A DNA stretch of 64,000 nucleotides from Herbidospora galbida (GCF_005233835.1 NZ_SZQA01000001.1:496001-560000); one strand, 5' to 3'; shown: positions 7,839 through 16,725, counted from the stretch's first letter. Numbers and translations: made by a program. Notes: generated by a model not told the origin, from the sequence alone.

Positions 7839-8420
7839 ATGACCGACGAGATCCACGACGATCCGCTCCCCGACCATGCCGTCGACGCGGTGATCTCCGA
7901 CTGCGTGCTCGACCTGCCCGCCCGCAGGCCCGGGTTCGCCGTCCGCGCCATGCGCGACGGCGACGCCGACGCCGTGCTGGCCGTCTATCAGGCCGGGCTC
8001 GACACCGGCGACGCCAGTTTCGAGACCACCGCTCCCACCTGGGACGACTTCACCAAGGCCAGGCTCCCCGACCACCGGCACGTCGCCGTCGACCCGGTGA
8101 CCGGAGAGGTCGCCGGGTGGATCGCCGCCTCGTCCGTCTCCGACCGGTGCGTGTACGCGGGCGTGGTCGAGCACTCCCTGTACGTCTCCCCCGCCCACCG
8201 GGGACGCGGCGTCGGAGCCCTGCTCCTGGACGCCCTCATCGCCTCGACCGAGGCCGCCGGGATCTGGACCATCCAGTCGGGGATCTTCCCCGAGAACGCC
8301 GCGAGCCTGCGCGTCCACGAGAAGGCCGGGTTCCGCCGGGTGGGCGTCCGCGAGCGCGTCGGCCGGCACCACGGCCGCTGGCGCGACGTGGTCTTCGTCG
8401 AGCGCCGCCGCGCCGACTAG
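7839..8420 (+). CDS. arsN: GNAT acetyltransferase, ArsN1-like
   Basis: 193 residues. The central part matches the phosphinothricin/arsinothricin N-acetyltransferase group (YQAGLDTGDASFETTAPTW; acetyl-CoA loop HRGRGVGALLLDAL). About 30 extra N-terminal residues precede the domain. In ars operons this family acetylates the amino group of arsinothricin and so detoxifies it; that role is inferred from context and similarity. RBS GAGGAGACC precedes the ATG. The 3' end overlaps the convergent sodC stop by four bases. Confidence 0.85.
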   Translation: MTDEIHDDPLPDHAVDAVISDCVLDLPARRPGFAVRAMRDGDADAVLAVYQAGLDTGDASFETTAPTWDDFTKARLPDHRHVAVDPVTGEVAGWIAASSVSDRCVYAGVVEHSLYVSPAHRGRGVGALLLDALIASTEAAGIWTIQSGIFPENAASLRVHEKAGFRRVGVRERVGRHHGRWRDVVFVERRRAD

Positions 8421-9019
8421 CTCTTGGCGATCACGCCGCAGGCGATGCGGCCGCCCGAGTCGCCAGCCTTCAGGGTCTCGGCGTCGGGGCCCTTCTGGCC
8501 CGTCTCGTTCTGGTAGCGGTCGGGGATGTTCGAGTGGTTGTCGGCCAGCGCGTGGATCATGATGGAGCTGCCGTCGTCGTCGAACAGCTGCGGCACCTGG
8601 AACCGGTCGGTCACCGCCGACGCGGTGCCGGTGCCGTCGGCGCCGACCAGCAGGTTGGGCAGGTCTCCGGTGTGGTGGTCGTGCACGTGGGTCCCGAGGT
8701 CGAAGTGGCCCCCCGCGCTGAAGAAGGGGCTGCCCGTCGCCGGGTCCTTCGACTGCGGGTCGCAGACGCCCTTGGCGTGGACGTGGAAGCCGTGGTAGCC
8801 CGCAGGCAGGCTCGTCACCGCCACCGTGACCTTGGACTTGCCGTTCCCGGCGTCCTCGATCTGGAGTGAGCCGACCGTCTGGCCCTGGGGGTTCTTGATC
8901 ACGGCGCCGGCCGGCGCGCCGCTCTGTCCCGGCCTCAGCGCTCCCAGCGCGGTCACGCCGAGCATGACGACTCCCACACCCAGCGGGACAACCAGCGGCA
9001 AACGGCCCTTACTCAGCAT
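8417..9019 (-). CDS. sodC: Exported Cu/Zn superoxide dismutase
   Basis: 200 residues. Converts superoxide to peroxide outside the membrane. An N-terminal hydrophobic segment (about 8-28, no lipobox) acts as signal or anchor. Metal ligands are visible in GFHVHAKGVCDP, GGHFDLGTHVHDHHTGDLP and MIHALADNH, and the disulfide partners are the Cys in GVCDP and in RIACGV. Conserved Arg is in SGGRIACG. The ATG at 9017-9019 follows GGGAGACC. It may belong to a general oxidative-stress response; no regulator is adjacent. Confidence 0.93.
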   Translation of the reverse strand: MLSKGRLPLVVPLGVGVVMLGVTALGALRPGQSGAPAGAVIKNPQGQTVGSLQIEDAGNGKSKVTVAVTSLPAGYHGFHVHAKGVCDPQSKDPATGSPFFSAGGHFDLGTHVHDHHTGDLPNLLVGADGTGTASAVTDRFQVPQLFDDDGSSIMIHALADNHSNIPDRYQNETGQKGPDAETLKAGDSGGRIACGVIAKS

Positions 9020-9122
9020 CAGCGGTCTCCCGATGTGGTGTTTCTCCGGACAAAAACAGAGATTCCCACCGATATGTCCGCTTTCCCGATGCCGAAGGCA
9101 AAGATTCCGATCTTGACGACGC

Positions 9123-9156
9123 GAGGGCCGCCTCTCCCCCCGGAGAGGCGGCCCTC
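9123..9156 (-). terminator. Strong hairpin terminator after the GH81 gene
   Basis: Perfect 15-bp inverted repeat (9123-9137 with 9142-9156) and a CCCC loop, 18 bases beyond the GH81 stop on the minus strand. No long U tract follows. Confidence 0.75.
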
Positions 9157-9173
9157 GGTCCTGCCTTCTTCGG

Positions 9174-12100
9174 TTACGCGAAGGGCAGGCGGATGACGCT
9201 CTGGTTGCCGATCCCGACGTTGGTCGTGGTGGAGCCGATCGCGCTCCAGACCTCGACCCGCACCGAGCCGTTCGCCAGGTTGCCGAGCGACCCGGTGGCC
9301 GTCTTCACCCCGGCCGCCTGGGTGTAGTGCTCCCACCCGGCCACCGGGTCGGTGGCGAAGTAGGTGTAGGTCTCCACCCGGTCCCAGCTGCCGTTGCCGG
9401 TCAGGTCGTAGGAGACCCGCACCTGGGTGGCGTTGCCGACGTTGGTCCCGGCGTCCACGAACAGGTCGAACGTGGTGGCCGCGCCGCCGTAGGTGGCGGT
9501 CAGGCCGGTCGCGTTGTAGACGGCGGCGTTGGTCGGGGTGCCGTCACGGTTGCCGTTGGCCGCGGCCAGCGTGACCGTGCCGGCCGAACCCGTCGTCCCC
9601 GGCAGGGTGCCGTTCGACTGCGGGTAGCGGTTGGCGGAGAAAGGACCGCCGGGCGAGGGGCTGGGCGAGGGGCTGGGCGACGGGCTGGGGCAGGCCGCCC
9701 CGCTGCCGCCGTACACCTTGAACTCCCACAGCGAGTAGCCCCACGCGGTGCCGCGCGCCGTGCCGTAGACCCGCACGTAGCGGCCCGACCCCGACACCGT
9801 CAGGTTGTCGGTGCCGCCGTCGCCTGTGGTGGTGCTGTAGACGTCGGCCCAGGTCGTCCCGTTGGTGGAGGTCTGGATCTGGTACGACCGCCCGTACGCG
9901 GCCTCCCAGGTCAGCTGCACCGACGAGATGTTCTGCACCGAGCCGAGGTCGACCTGGATCCACTGCGGGTCGCTGAACGCGCTGGCCCAGCGGGTGGCCG
10001 CGTTGCCGTCGACCGCCAGGCCGGCGGTGTAGGCGGCCTCGACGCTCGACGAGGTGGCCGGGCGGCCCTGCGACAGCAGCGTGGTCGCGCACGGACTCGG
10101 CGACGGCGACGGCGAGGGGGACGGGCTGGGCGACGACGTGCCGCCGCCGGACGCGTTGCCGCCGCTCCAGGTGAACAGGCCCGAGGTGACGGTCTTGCCG
10201 GCCGGCGCGGTCAGCGTCGTGCCGTTGGAGAAGGTCACCGTGAGCGAGCTGTTGGTGATGTTGGACGCGACGTAGGTCCGGACGCCGTTCTTGACGAAGA
10301 CCTTCGCCAGCGGGTGGTTGGCGGTCACCGTGGTGTCGACCGTGCCCAGCGAGGCCAGGTTGCGCAGCCAGTGGAAGGTGTGCGCCTTGCTCTCGCCCTC
10401 CTCGGAGGTGAAGTTCGGGTTGGCCTGGAAGGCCGCCAGCGCGGCCGGTCCGTCGGCCAGGGCCCGGAACTCCTGGATGATGTCCTGCCAGACCGTCGGC
10501 GGGCCGCCGTTGTTGGTGACCAGCTCGTTGTAGTTGACCAGCACGTTGGCCGGCCACTCGCCGAGGTAGAAGTGGCCGCCGGTGATCGGCAGCATGTTGA
10601 TGCCCTGGATCATCTCGGGCTCGGCGCTGAACCAGGTGGCGTAGGCGCCGCCGGAGCCCCAGACCATGCCGACCGTGTTGTGGCCGAAGTTGGACGGGAA
10701 GTTCTGGTTGCGCACGTCGAACCAGTACTCCTGGATCGCCGCGCTCTGGGTGGCGTAGATGAACACGCCGGCGTCGCGGACGGCGGTGTTGCCGGTCGCC
10801 TGGCCCCACTGGATCAGGGCGTTGGCGAAGTTCATGCCCTCCGACGACGACTCCTGGTTGTTGCCGGAGCCGAACGCGCCGTGCCCGGCCGCCCAGTCGT
10901 GACCCGCGTAGATGTCGAAGTCACGCAGGTAGGGGAAGCGGGTGTCGTTGCGGTCGTAGTTGTTGGCGTCCCGGATCAGCAGGTCGACCATGCCGCCGTA
11001 CTGCGCGTTGGTCGCCCAGGTCGGGTCGAACTTGGCCAGCGTCGCCGCGGCGGCGATGTAGTAGCCGTAGTGGAAGTGGTGGTCGTTGAGCTCCTGGTCC
11101 GAGCCGTAGGAGGCCGGGTAGCCGAGCAGGGTGCCCCAGGGCTGGTTGTAGTAGAAGACCCGGCTGGTCTTGCCCGGGGTGGCGGTGAACCAGTCGTTGA
11201 GCCGGGTCCTGATCCGGTTGAGCGCCGAGTCGCGGACGGCGGTCAGATTGAGCTGGTCGGCGATCTCGGCGATGCGCGCCGCCCGGCCCAGGCCCTTGCC
11301 GGTCCAGTAGGTGTCGTCGCCGAGGCCCGCCGTGGGGTCGCCCAGCTCCGCGTTCAGGTAGTTGGTGATGGTGGTCAGGTCGCCGCCGGAGTTGTCGGCG
11401 ACCGCCGGGATCTCGGGCAGCACGCCCTGGAACTTCATCGTGGTGCTGAAGGAGCCACCGGTGACGACCTTCATCTGGCCACGCGCCGAGACGTAGGTCT
11501 GCGACAGCGGAGTGGAACCGGTCAGGTAGTTCCACTGGTGCGGGTAGAGCGCGATGACGGTGCCGCTCGCGCTGCCCTCACGGGCCGTGGTGGTGAAGGT
11601 GTACGTGGTGCTGACGTTGGAGTTGCCGGGGTTGTACGAGTAGGACACCCGGGTGCCGGTGACGTGCGCGTGGGCGTACTGCGCGTACGTGCCCGCCAGG
11701 CTGGTGCGGGTGGCGGCCGGGGTCGAGGGCGTGGTCGGCAGGACCGCGACCGAGAAGTAGTTCTGCCCGTTCAGCGTGGAGGAGATGCTGGTGCCGCTGA
11801 CCGTCCAGGTCGAGCCGCTGGGGGCGAAGCCGAGGTAGTCCTTGCCGTTGACGGTGAACCCGATGGTCCCGCCGCTGTTCGACCACACGGTCGGGGTGCC
11901 GCTGGTGGTGATCTGCGCGTTGCCGCCGGTCTTGGTGAAGTAGGCGAACGGCAGGCCGTGACCGATGGTGGCCCGAAGGGTCCGCGTGCCGTCGCTCCAG
12001 TACGGGGAGACCGTCCAGTCGGTCCAGCCGTCGACCTTGGCGTCCGGGGAGTTGAGGCCGGTGACGCCGACGAGGATGTCCTGCACGTACGGGTAGTGGA

Positions 12101-12536
12101 ACTCCCCCACGCCGGTGGCGGAGCCGCTGATGGTGGCGACGGTGTTGTAGGAGAAGCCGAGGCCGCCGGAGAAGGTGTCGTAGGAAATCGGGTGCGCGTG
12201 CAGCGGCTCGCTGTAGGAGCAGTCGAACCGCTTCCACAGCAGCGACGACCACCAGTCGTTGGTGGGGACCGCGCCCGACGGGGCGTTGGCGGTGACGTAG
12301 AGACGCGGGTTGGTCGACAGTGAGCCGCAGCCGGACGGGAGCGCGCGACCGGCGGGCAGCGTGTCGGCGTACGATCCGGCGCCGACCGTGCCCGCCTGGG
12401 CGGCGGGTGTGCTGGCCACGAACGCGAGCGTCGCCGCGATCATCGCCAGCACGACGCTGACCACGAGCGACCGCGACGCGGGGCGGCGGCCGGGCGGCGA
12501 GGTGCCGGGTGACTGAGCCCCGATGGGCTGGTCCAT
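9174..12536 (-). CDS. Secreted multidomain GH81 endo-beta-1,3-glucanase
   Basis: 1120 residues, exported enzyme hydrolysing beta-1,3-glucan of fungal or plant walls. A signal peptide (about 1-48) precedes the GH81 catalytic domain (about 55-790). The active-site region is DIYAGHDWAAG followed by NNQESSSE. A Ser-Pro repeat linker (about 800-816) leads to an F5/8C discoidin-like module (about 817-942), a second Ser-Pro linker, then a C-terminal beta-rich domain (about 962-1120) resembling beta-1,3-glucan-binding CBM56-type modules. ATG at 12534-12536 follows GGAGGAAGA. Two LacI-type palindromes lie upstream. The gene is monocistronic with a strong terminator. Confidence 0.93.
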   Translation of the reverse strand: MDQPIGAQSPGTSPPGRRPASRSLVVSVVLAMIAATLAFVASTPAAQAGTVGAGSYADTLPAGRALPSGCGSLSTNPRLYVTANAPSGAVPTNDWWSSLLWKRFDCSYSEPLHAHPISYDTFSGGLGFSYNTVATISGSATGVGEFHYPYVQDILVGVTGLNSPDAKVDGWTDWTVSPYWSDGTRTLRATIGHGLPFAYFTKTGGNAQITTSGTPTVWSNSGGTIGFTVNGKDYLGFAPSGSTWTVSGTSISSTLNGQNYFSVAVLPTTPSTPAATRTSLAGTYAQYAHAHVTGTRVSYSYNPGNSNVSTTYTFTTTAREGSASGTVIALYPHQWNYLTGSTPLSQTYVSARGQMKVVTGGSFSTTMKFQGVLPEIPAVADNSGGDLTTITNYLNAELGDPTAGLGDDTYWTGKGLGRAARIAEIADQLNLTAVRDSALNRIRTRLNDWFTATPGKTSRVFYYNQPWGTLLGYPASYGSDQELNDHHFHYGYYIAAAATLAKFDPTWATNAQYGGMVDLLIRDANNYDRNDTRFPYLRDFDIYAGHDWAAGHGAFGSGNNQESSSEGMNFANALIQWGQATGNTAVRDAGVFIYATQSAAIQEYWFDVRNQNFPSNFGHNTVGMVWGSGGAYATWFSAEPEMIQGINMLPITGGHFYLGEWPANVLVNYNELVTNNGGPPTVWQDIIQEFRALADGPAALAAFQANPNFTSEEGESKAHTFHWLRNLASLGTVDTTVTANHPLAKVFVKNGVRTYVASNITNSSLTVTFSNGTTLTAPAGKTVTSGLFTWSGGNASGGGTSSPSPSPSPSPSPSPCATTLLSQGRPATSSSVEAAYTAGLAVDGNAATRWASAFSDPQWIQVDLGSVQNISSVQLTWEAAYGRSYQIQTSTNGTTWADVYSTTTGDGGTDNLTVSGSGRYVRVYGTARGTAWGYSLWEFKVYGGSGAACPSPSPSPSPSPSPGGPFSANRYPQSNGTLPGTTGSAGTVTLAAANGNRDGTPTNAAVYNATGLTATYGGAATTFDLFVDAGTNVGNATQVRVSYDLTGNGSWDRVETYTYFATDPVAGWEHYTQAAGVKTATGSLGNLANGSVRVEVWSAIGSTTTNVGIGNQSVIRLPFA

Positions 12537-12602
12537 TCTTCCTCCGTGGGGGACGACCTGGCGTTGTGCGTTGGGGGGTGAGGTCTAGGCGGACCGCTCC
12601 TC

Positions 12603-12620
12603 GCAGAGAGCGCTCTCTGC
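12603..12620. promoter_or_regulatory. LacI-type operator upstream of the GH81 gene
   Basis: GCAGAGAGCGCTCTCTGC is a perfect 18-bp palindrome 67 bp before the GH81 ATG. Its core AGAGCGCTCT resembles the operators of actinobacterial CelR/CebR-like LacI repressors (central GAGCGCTC). Confidence 0.75.
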
Positions 12621-12703
12621 GCGGAAACTAGTGCCCGAAACGCCGCTCGTCAATGTTTCTGACCGATTACCGAGACGTTAATCTCTCCGATGCAGGTCAG
12701 GGC

Positions 12704-12715
12704 GAGAGCGCTCTC
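12704..12715. promoter_or_regulatory. Second LacI-type operator copy
   Basis: GAGAGCGCTCTC is a perfect 12-bp palindrome 90 bp beyond the first one, overlapping the stop region of the ABC permease gene. Two sites could allow DNA looping at the GH81 promoter. Confidence 0.6.
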
Positions 12716-13505
12716 AGCGCCGGTGGGTGCGCAGCGACAGCGGCGCGAAGACCGTCAGCAGCGCGGCCGACCAGAGCAGGACGGCGGCCACCGGGTGCGC
12801 GAGCGGCCACGCCACGTCGCCGGAGGGGGCGCCCGGGTTGCCGAACAGCGCCCGCGCGGCGGCGGTCAGCGCGCTCACCGGGTTCCAGTCGGCCGGCAGG
12901 CGCAGCCAGCCCGGCATGCCGCCGGTCGGGACGAACGCGTTCGACAGCATGGTGAACGGCAGGAACAGCGGCACCATCGCGTCGACGGTCCGCTCGTTCC
13001 CGACCGCGAGGCCCATGTAGACGCCGACCCAGGCCAGCGCGTACCGCAGCACGACCATCAGCAGGAACGCCTGCGCCGTCGCGACCGGGCCGAGGTGCGG
13101 CCGCCAGCCCACCAGCAGGCCCGCGCCCACCATGACGACCAGCATCAGCAGGCCGACGAGCAGGTCGGCGCCGGTCTGCCCGAACGGCACCGCCGAGCGC
13201 GCCATCGGCAGGGAGCGGAACCGGTCCATCACCCCTCGGGAGGCGTCGGCGGCCGTCCGCGTCATGACCCCCATCACCGACGAGAAGGTCACCATCGCGA
13301 ACAGGCCGGGCATGAGGTACTCGCGGTAGTCGCCGCCGCCCGGCACCTGGATCGCGCTGCCGAAGACGTACCCGAACAGCAGCACCATGACGGCCGGGAA
13401 GATCAGCGCCGCGACGAGCTCGCCGGGATCGTGCCGCAGCCGTCCCAGCTCGCGGCCGACCAGGGTCAGCCCGTCGGCGAACGTCCACCGCAGGTTCCGG
13501 ATCAT
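12714..13505 (-). CDS. ABC-2 type drug-efflux permease (DrrB-like)
   Basis: 263-residue membrane protein with about six hydrophobic segments and the ABC-2 family motif near the end (PFTMLSNAFVPTGGMPGWLR). It pairs with the ATPase encoded just upstream (ATGA overlap at 13502-13505). The pair resembles daunorubicin-type exporters, so export of a hydrophobic compound or self-protection from a drug is likely. It is controlled together with the ATPase by the divergent TetR gene, judging by the shared operator region. Confidence 0.9.
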   Translation of the reverse strand: MIRNLRWTFADGLTLVGRELGRLRHDPGELVAALIFPAVMVLLFGYVFGSAIQVPGGGDYREYLMPGLFAMVTFSSVMGVMTRTAADASRGVMDRFRSLPMARSAVPFGQTGADLLVGLLMLVVMVGAGLLVGWRPHLGPVATAQAFLLMVVLRYALAWVGVYMGLAVGNERTVDAMVPLFLPFTMLSNAFVPTGGMPGWLRLPADWNPVSALTAAARALFGNPGAPSGDVAWPLAHPVAAVLLWSAALLTVFAPLSLRTHRR

Positions 13506-14437
13506 CGGACCGGCTCCTCGGTGAGGCGCAGGAACACCTCGTCGAGAGTGGGCCGGCGCAGCCGCACGTCGGCCACGGCGACCCCGGCCCGGTCGAGTTC
13601 GCGCACGACGCCGGCCAGCCGGAAGCCGCCCGGAAGGGCGACGCTGAGCGCGTCGGCGGCGGTCGCCGTGGGTTCGGCCCCGGCCAGGCCGGTCAGTACG
13701 GCCGCCGCCGGGCCCAGGTCGGCGGGGTCCTCGACGACGACGTCGAGGCGGTCGCCGATGGCCGCCTTCAGCTCGTCGGGGGTGCCGGTGGCGATCACCC
13801 GTCCGTGGTCGACGATCGCGACGTCGTCGGCCAGCCGGTCGGCCTCGTCGAGGTACTGCGTGGTGAGCAGCACCGTCGCGCCGTCGGCCACCAGTTCGCG
13901 GACGCTGTCCCAGATCTCGCCCCGGCTGCGCGGGTCGAGGCCGGTGGTGGGTTCGTCCAGGAACAGCACCTCGGGACGCAGGATGAGGCTGGCGATCAGG
14001 TCGAGGCGGCGGCGCATGCCGCCGGAGTAGCCGGCGACCCGCCGGTCGGCGGCGTCCGTGAGGCCGAAGCGGTCGAGCAGCTCGTCGGCCCGCCGGTGCG
14101 CCTCGCGGCGCGGCAGATGGGACAGCCGCCCGAACATCCGCAGGTTGCCCCGGCCGGTGAGCTTCTCGTCGACGGCGGCGTACTGGCCCGCCAGCCCGAT
14201 CCGGGCGCGCACCTCTCCGGCCTGCCGGACGACGTCGTATCCGGCGACGCGCGCGTGCCCCGCGTCGGGGACCGACAGGGTCGCCAGGATGCGCACCGCG
14301 GTCGTCTTCCCGGCTCCGTTGGGCCCGAGCACGCCGCAGACCGTCCCCTTCCGGACGCTCAGATCGAGCCCCCGCAGCGCTTGGACGTCGCCGAAGGACT
14401 TGCGCAGCCCTTCGGCGACCACGATCGGATCAGGCAT
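13502..14437 (-). CDS. ABC drug-efflux ATPase (DrrA-like)
   Basis: 311 residues. Walker A is GPNGAGKTT, the signature is YSGGMRRRLDLI, Walker B is VLFLDEPTTGLD and the H-loop position has a Gln (TTQYLDEAD), as in DrrA proteins. The C-terminal extension (about 225-311) with TLDEVFLRLT is also characteristic of this family. It energises the permease encoded downstream. The gene is divergent from a TetR regulator, with two near-identical palindromes between them. Confidence 0.93.
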   Translation of the reverse strand: MPDPIVVAEGLRKSFGDVQALRGLDLSVRKGTVCGVLGPNGAGKTTAVRILATLSVPDAGHARVAGYDVVRQAGEVRARIGLAGQYAAVDEKLTGRGNLRMFGRLSHLPRREAHRRADELLDRFGLTDAADRRVAGYSGGMRRRLDLIASLILRPEVLFLDEPTTGLDPRSRGEIWDSVRELVADGATVLLTTQYLDEADRLADDVAIVDHGRVIATGTPDELKAAIGDRLDVVVEDPADLGPAAAVLTGLAGAEPTATAADALSVALPGGFRLAGVVRELDRAGVAVADVRLRRPTLDEVFLRLTEEPVR

Positions 14438-14449
14438 GACCCCTCCACT

Positions 14450-14504
14450 GAGTACGTTGTACGCGGTTTCGGGTCAGGCTAGGTCACCGAGTACGATGTA
14501 CGCA
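14450..14504. promoter_or_regulatory. Two TetR operators between efflux genes and tetR
   Basis: GAGTACGTTGTACGCG (14450-14465) and GAGTACGATGTACGCA (14489-14504) share the dyad GTAC-N3-GTAC and are 39 bp apart. They cover the divergent promoters, so the TetR protein encoded at 14522 probably represses both directions. Confidence 0.7.
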
Positions 14505-14521
14505 ATCAGCGAGGAGGACGC

Positions 14522-15226
14522 GTGAGCATCTGGACGCTGCCCGAGCGCCCCGCGCGGGGGCCGAAGCCGGTCTACAGCCGCGCCCAGATCACCGAGGCGG
14601 CGATCCGGATCGCCGACGCCGAAGGGCTGGAGGCCGCCACCATGCGGCGGATCGCCGCCGAGATCGGCGCCGGCGCGATGTCCCTCTACCGGTACGTCCC
14701 GAGCCGCGACAACCTGGTCGAGCTCATGGCCGACCGGCTGATGGGCGAGCTCGACCTCACGGGCGTGCCCTCGGGCGACTGGCGCGCCGACCTGACCCGC
14801 TACGCCGGCGAACTGCGCGCCATGTGGCGGCGGCACCCGTGGATCGCCGCCGTGCAGCGGTCACTTCCGGGCTTCGGCCCCAACCAGTTGCTCCTGATCG
14901 AACGCTTGATGGGCGTGCTCGACCCCTACGTCTCGATCGACGAGAACCTGAGCCTCGTGGCCCTGCTGAACGGCTACGTCGAGGGCGCCGTCCGCGAGGA
15001 GATCGGCTCGGCCGAGGAACTCCGCCGCAGCGGCCTGAGCGAGGCCGAGTGGATGACGCGCAGCCGCGCGCACATCGACCGCGTGGTGAAGAGCGGGGAC
15101 TACCCGATCTTCACCAAGATCGTGATGGAGGCGCGCCAGCCCCACCTCAGCCGCGACGAGCAGTTCCGGCACGGGCTCCGGCGCGTCCTCGACTGCGTCG
15201 CCGCGGCCCTCCCGGCGGCGGGATAG
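14522..15226 (+). CDS. TetR-family repressor of the ABC efflux pair
   Basis: 234 residues from GTG 14522 with RBS GAGGAGGAC. The N-terminal HTH is at about 20-65 (ATMRRIAAEIGAGAMSLYRYV). The C-terminal part resembles the TetR_C_1 type common for drug-pump regulators. It lies divergent from drrAB-like genes and next to two palindromes, so it likely releases the operator when the exported compound binds. Confidence 0.9.
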   Translation: MSIWTLPERPARGPKPVYSRAQITEAAIRIADAEGLEAATMRRIAAEIGAGAMSLYRYVPSRDNLVELMADRLMGELDLTGVPSGDWRADLTRYAGELRAMWRRHPWIAAVQRSLPGFGPNQLLLIERLMGVLDPYVSIDENLSLVALLNGYVEGAVREEIGSAEELRRSGLSEAEWMTRSRAHIDRVVKSGDYPIFTKIVMEARQPHLSRDEQFRHGLRRVLDCVAAALPAAG

Positions 15227-15236
15227 CCGCGCGCGG

Positions 15237-16070
15237 TCAGTGGCCGAACGCGTCGGAGTCGACGGCCGCCGACTCCCCCTGGTCGAGCGCGCTGATCGCG
15301 GCGACCTGCTCCGGGGTGAGGGCGAAGTCGAAGACGGCGAGGTTCTCGCGCATGCGGTCGGGGTTCGACGACTTCGGAATGGCCACCAGGCCGAGTTCGA
15401 CGTTCCAGCGGAGGATCACCTGCGCCGGCGACCGGCCGATCTCCTCGGCGATCGCGGCGATCACGGGCTGACCGAGGACGTCGGCGCCCTGCCCGCCCAG
15501 GGGCGACCACGACTCCGTCACGATGCCGTGGGCCTGATGGTAGGCGCGGGCCTCGTCCCGGGTGACCGCAGGGCTGAGCTGGATCTGGTTGACGTCGGGC
15601 ACCACGCCGGTCTCGGCGATGACGCGGTCGAGGTGGGCCGGCTTGAAGTTCGAGGTGCCGATCGCCTTGAGGCGGCCGTCCTGCAGCAGGTCGACGAGGC
15701 CCTCGTAGGCCGCGACATAGCGGTCGAGCCCCGGGTTGGGCCAGTGGATGAGCAGCAGGTCGGCGTAGTCGAGCCCGAGGCGGTCGAGACTGGCCTGGTA
15801 GCCCTGCGGGACCAGGTCGCGGCCGTGCCAGTGGCGGTCGAACTTGGTGGTGACGAACAGGTCTTCGCGGGCGATGCCCGAGGCCTTGATGCCCCGGCCG
15901 ACGCCGAGCTCGTTGCCGTAGGCCTCGGCCGTGTCGACGAGGCGGTAACCGGCCTCGATCGCGGTGGCGACGGCGCGTTCGGCCTGCGCGTCGTTCATGG
16001 GCCAGGTGCCCAGGCCGAGCCGCGGCATGTCGGCGCCGTGTGCGAGCCGCACGGTGGGAGTCGTGATCAC
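15237..16070 (-). CDS. Aldo/keto reductase
   Basis: 277 residues, NADPH-dependent reductase of the 2,5-diketogluconate reductase group. The catalytic tetrad is visible: D46 and Y51 (DTAEAYGNE), K76 (VTTKF) and H109 (LLIHWP). The cofactor motif IPKSSNPDRMREN lies near residue 230. It is followed after 16 bases by a TetR gene on the same strand. Physiological substrate unknown. Confidence 0.9.
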   Translation of the reverse strand: MITTPTVRLAHGADMPRLGLGTWPMNDAQAERAVATAIEAGYRLVDTAEAYGNELGVGRGIKASGIAREDLFVTTKFDRHWHGRDLVPQGYQASLDRLGLDYADLLLIHWPNPGLDRYVAAYEGLVDLLQDGRLKAIGTSNFKPAHLDRVIAETGVVPDVNQIQLSPAVTRDEARAYHQAHGIVTESWSPLGGQGADVLGQPVIAAIAEEIGRSPAQVILRWNVELGLVAIPKSSNPDRMRENLAVFDFALTPEQVAAISALDQGESAAVDSDAFGH

Positions 16071-16086
16071 GGCCGCAGTCTAGGCG

Positions 16087-16725
16087 TCAGGCCAGGAGGG
16101 TGTCGCGGAGCACGCGGGCCAGCCAGTCGCGGCACTCCTCCGGAGTCCAGCCGGCGATCTCCCTCAGGTGCTCGAACACCTCCAAGGAGGTCAGGGCGTA
16201 GATGTGGGCGGCCGCCTTCTCGACGGTCAGGCCGTCGCGCAGCGCGCCGACCTCCCTCAGGTGGGCCGCCGGGCCGTGGCTGCCGGTCAGGCGCCGGCGT
16301 TCGGTGGTGGCCAGCAGGTCGGCCACGCCGGCGTCGCCGGCCGCCGCCGCGCGCAGGACGCGGTGGACGGGGCCGACCCGCTCGTAGATCTCGACGGCCA
16401 TCGCGGCGTAGGCGGCGAGTTTCTTGACCGGGTCGGGTTCGGCGATGATCGCCCGCACCTGGGGGCGCTCGCTCTGGGGGACGGGCTCGGCGTCACCGGC
16501 GAGGGTGACGTCCCAGACCAGTCTGGCCAGGCCGGGCTTGCCGCCGGGGCTCGACGTGTAGAGCGTCTGCACCACCACGCCCGCCGCCCGCGCGACGTCG
16601 GCCATGGTCGTGGCGGCGTAGCCGCGTTCGAGCATGAGGGTCCGGGCCGCCGCGGCGATGCGCTCACGGGTGGCGCGCGCGTTCTCCTGGCGGACGCCGC
16701 TGACGTACCGGCGCTTCTGGTTCAT
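16087..16725 (-). CDS. TetR-family regulator
   Basis: 212 residues from ATG 16723-16725; the open frame extends further upstream, but this start gives a normal TetR length. The HTH is at about 18-60 (TTMADVARAAGVVVQTLYTSS). The ligand domain is not recognisable. It is divergent from a small membrane protein gene, with a dyad TTGA-N11-TCAA (16742-16760) between them that may be its operator, although this is weak. Confidence 0.85.
   Translation of the reverse strand: MNQKRRYVSGVRQENARATRERIAAAARTLMLERGYAATTMADVARAAGVVVQTLYTSSPGGKPGLARLVWDVTLAGDAEPVPQSERPQVRAIIAEPDPVKKLAAYAAMAVEIYERVGPVHRVLRAAAAGDAGVADLLATTERRRLTGSHGPAAHLREVGALRDGLTVEKAAAHIYALTSLEVFEHLREIAGWTPEECRDWLARVLRDTLLA

Noticed and set aside
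10089-10140. Repeat array in the GH81 gene resembling a DNA repeat element
   Set aside because: It encodes the Ser-Pro linker of a secreted enzyme; such low-complexity linkers are normal.
9327-12323. A 998-codon open frame on the plus strand antisense to the GH81 gene
   Set aside because: The translation is low-complexity Gly/Arg/Val/Ala without any family motif; long antisense frames are expected in GC-rich genes. The minus strand holds a complete multidomain enzyme.
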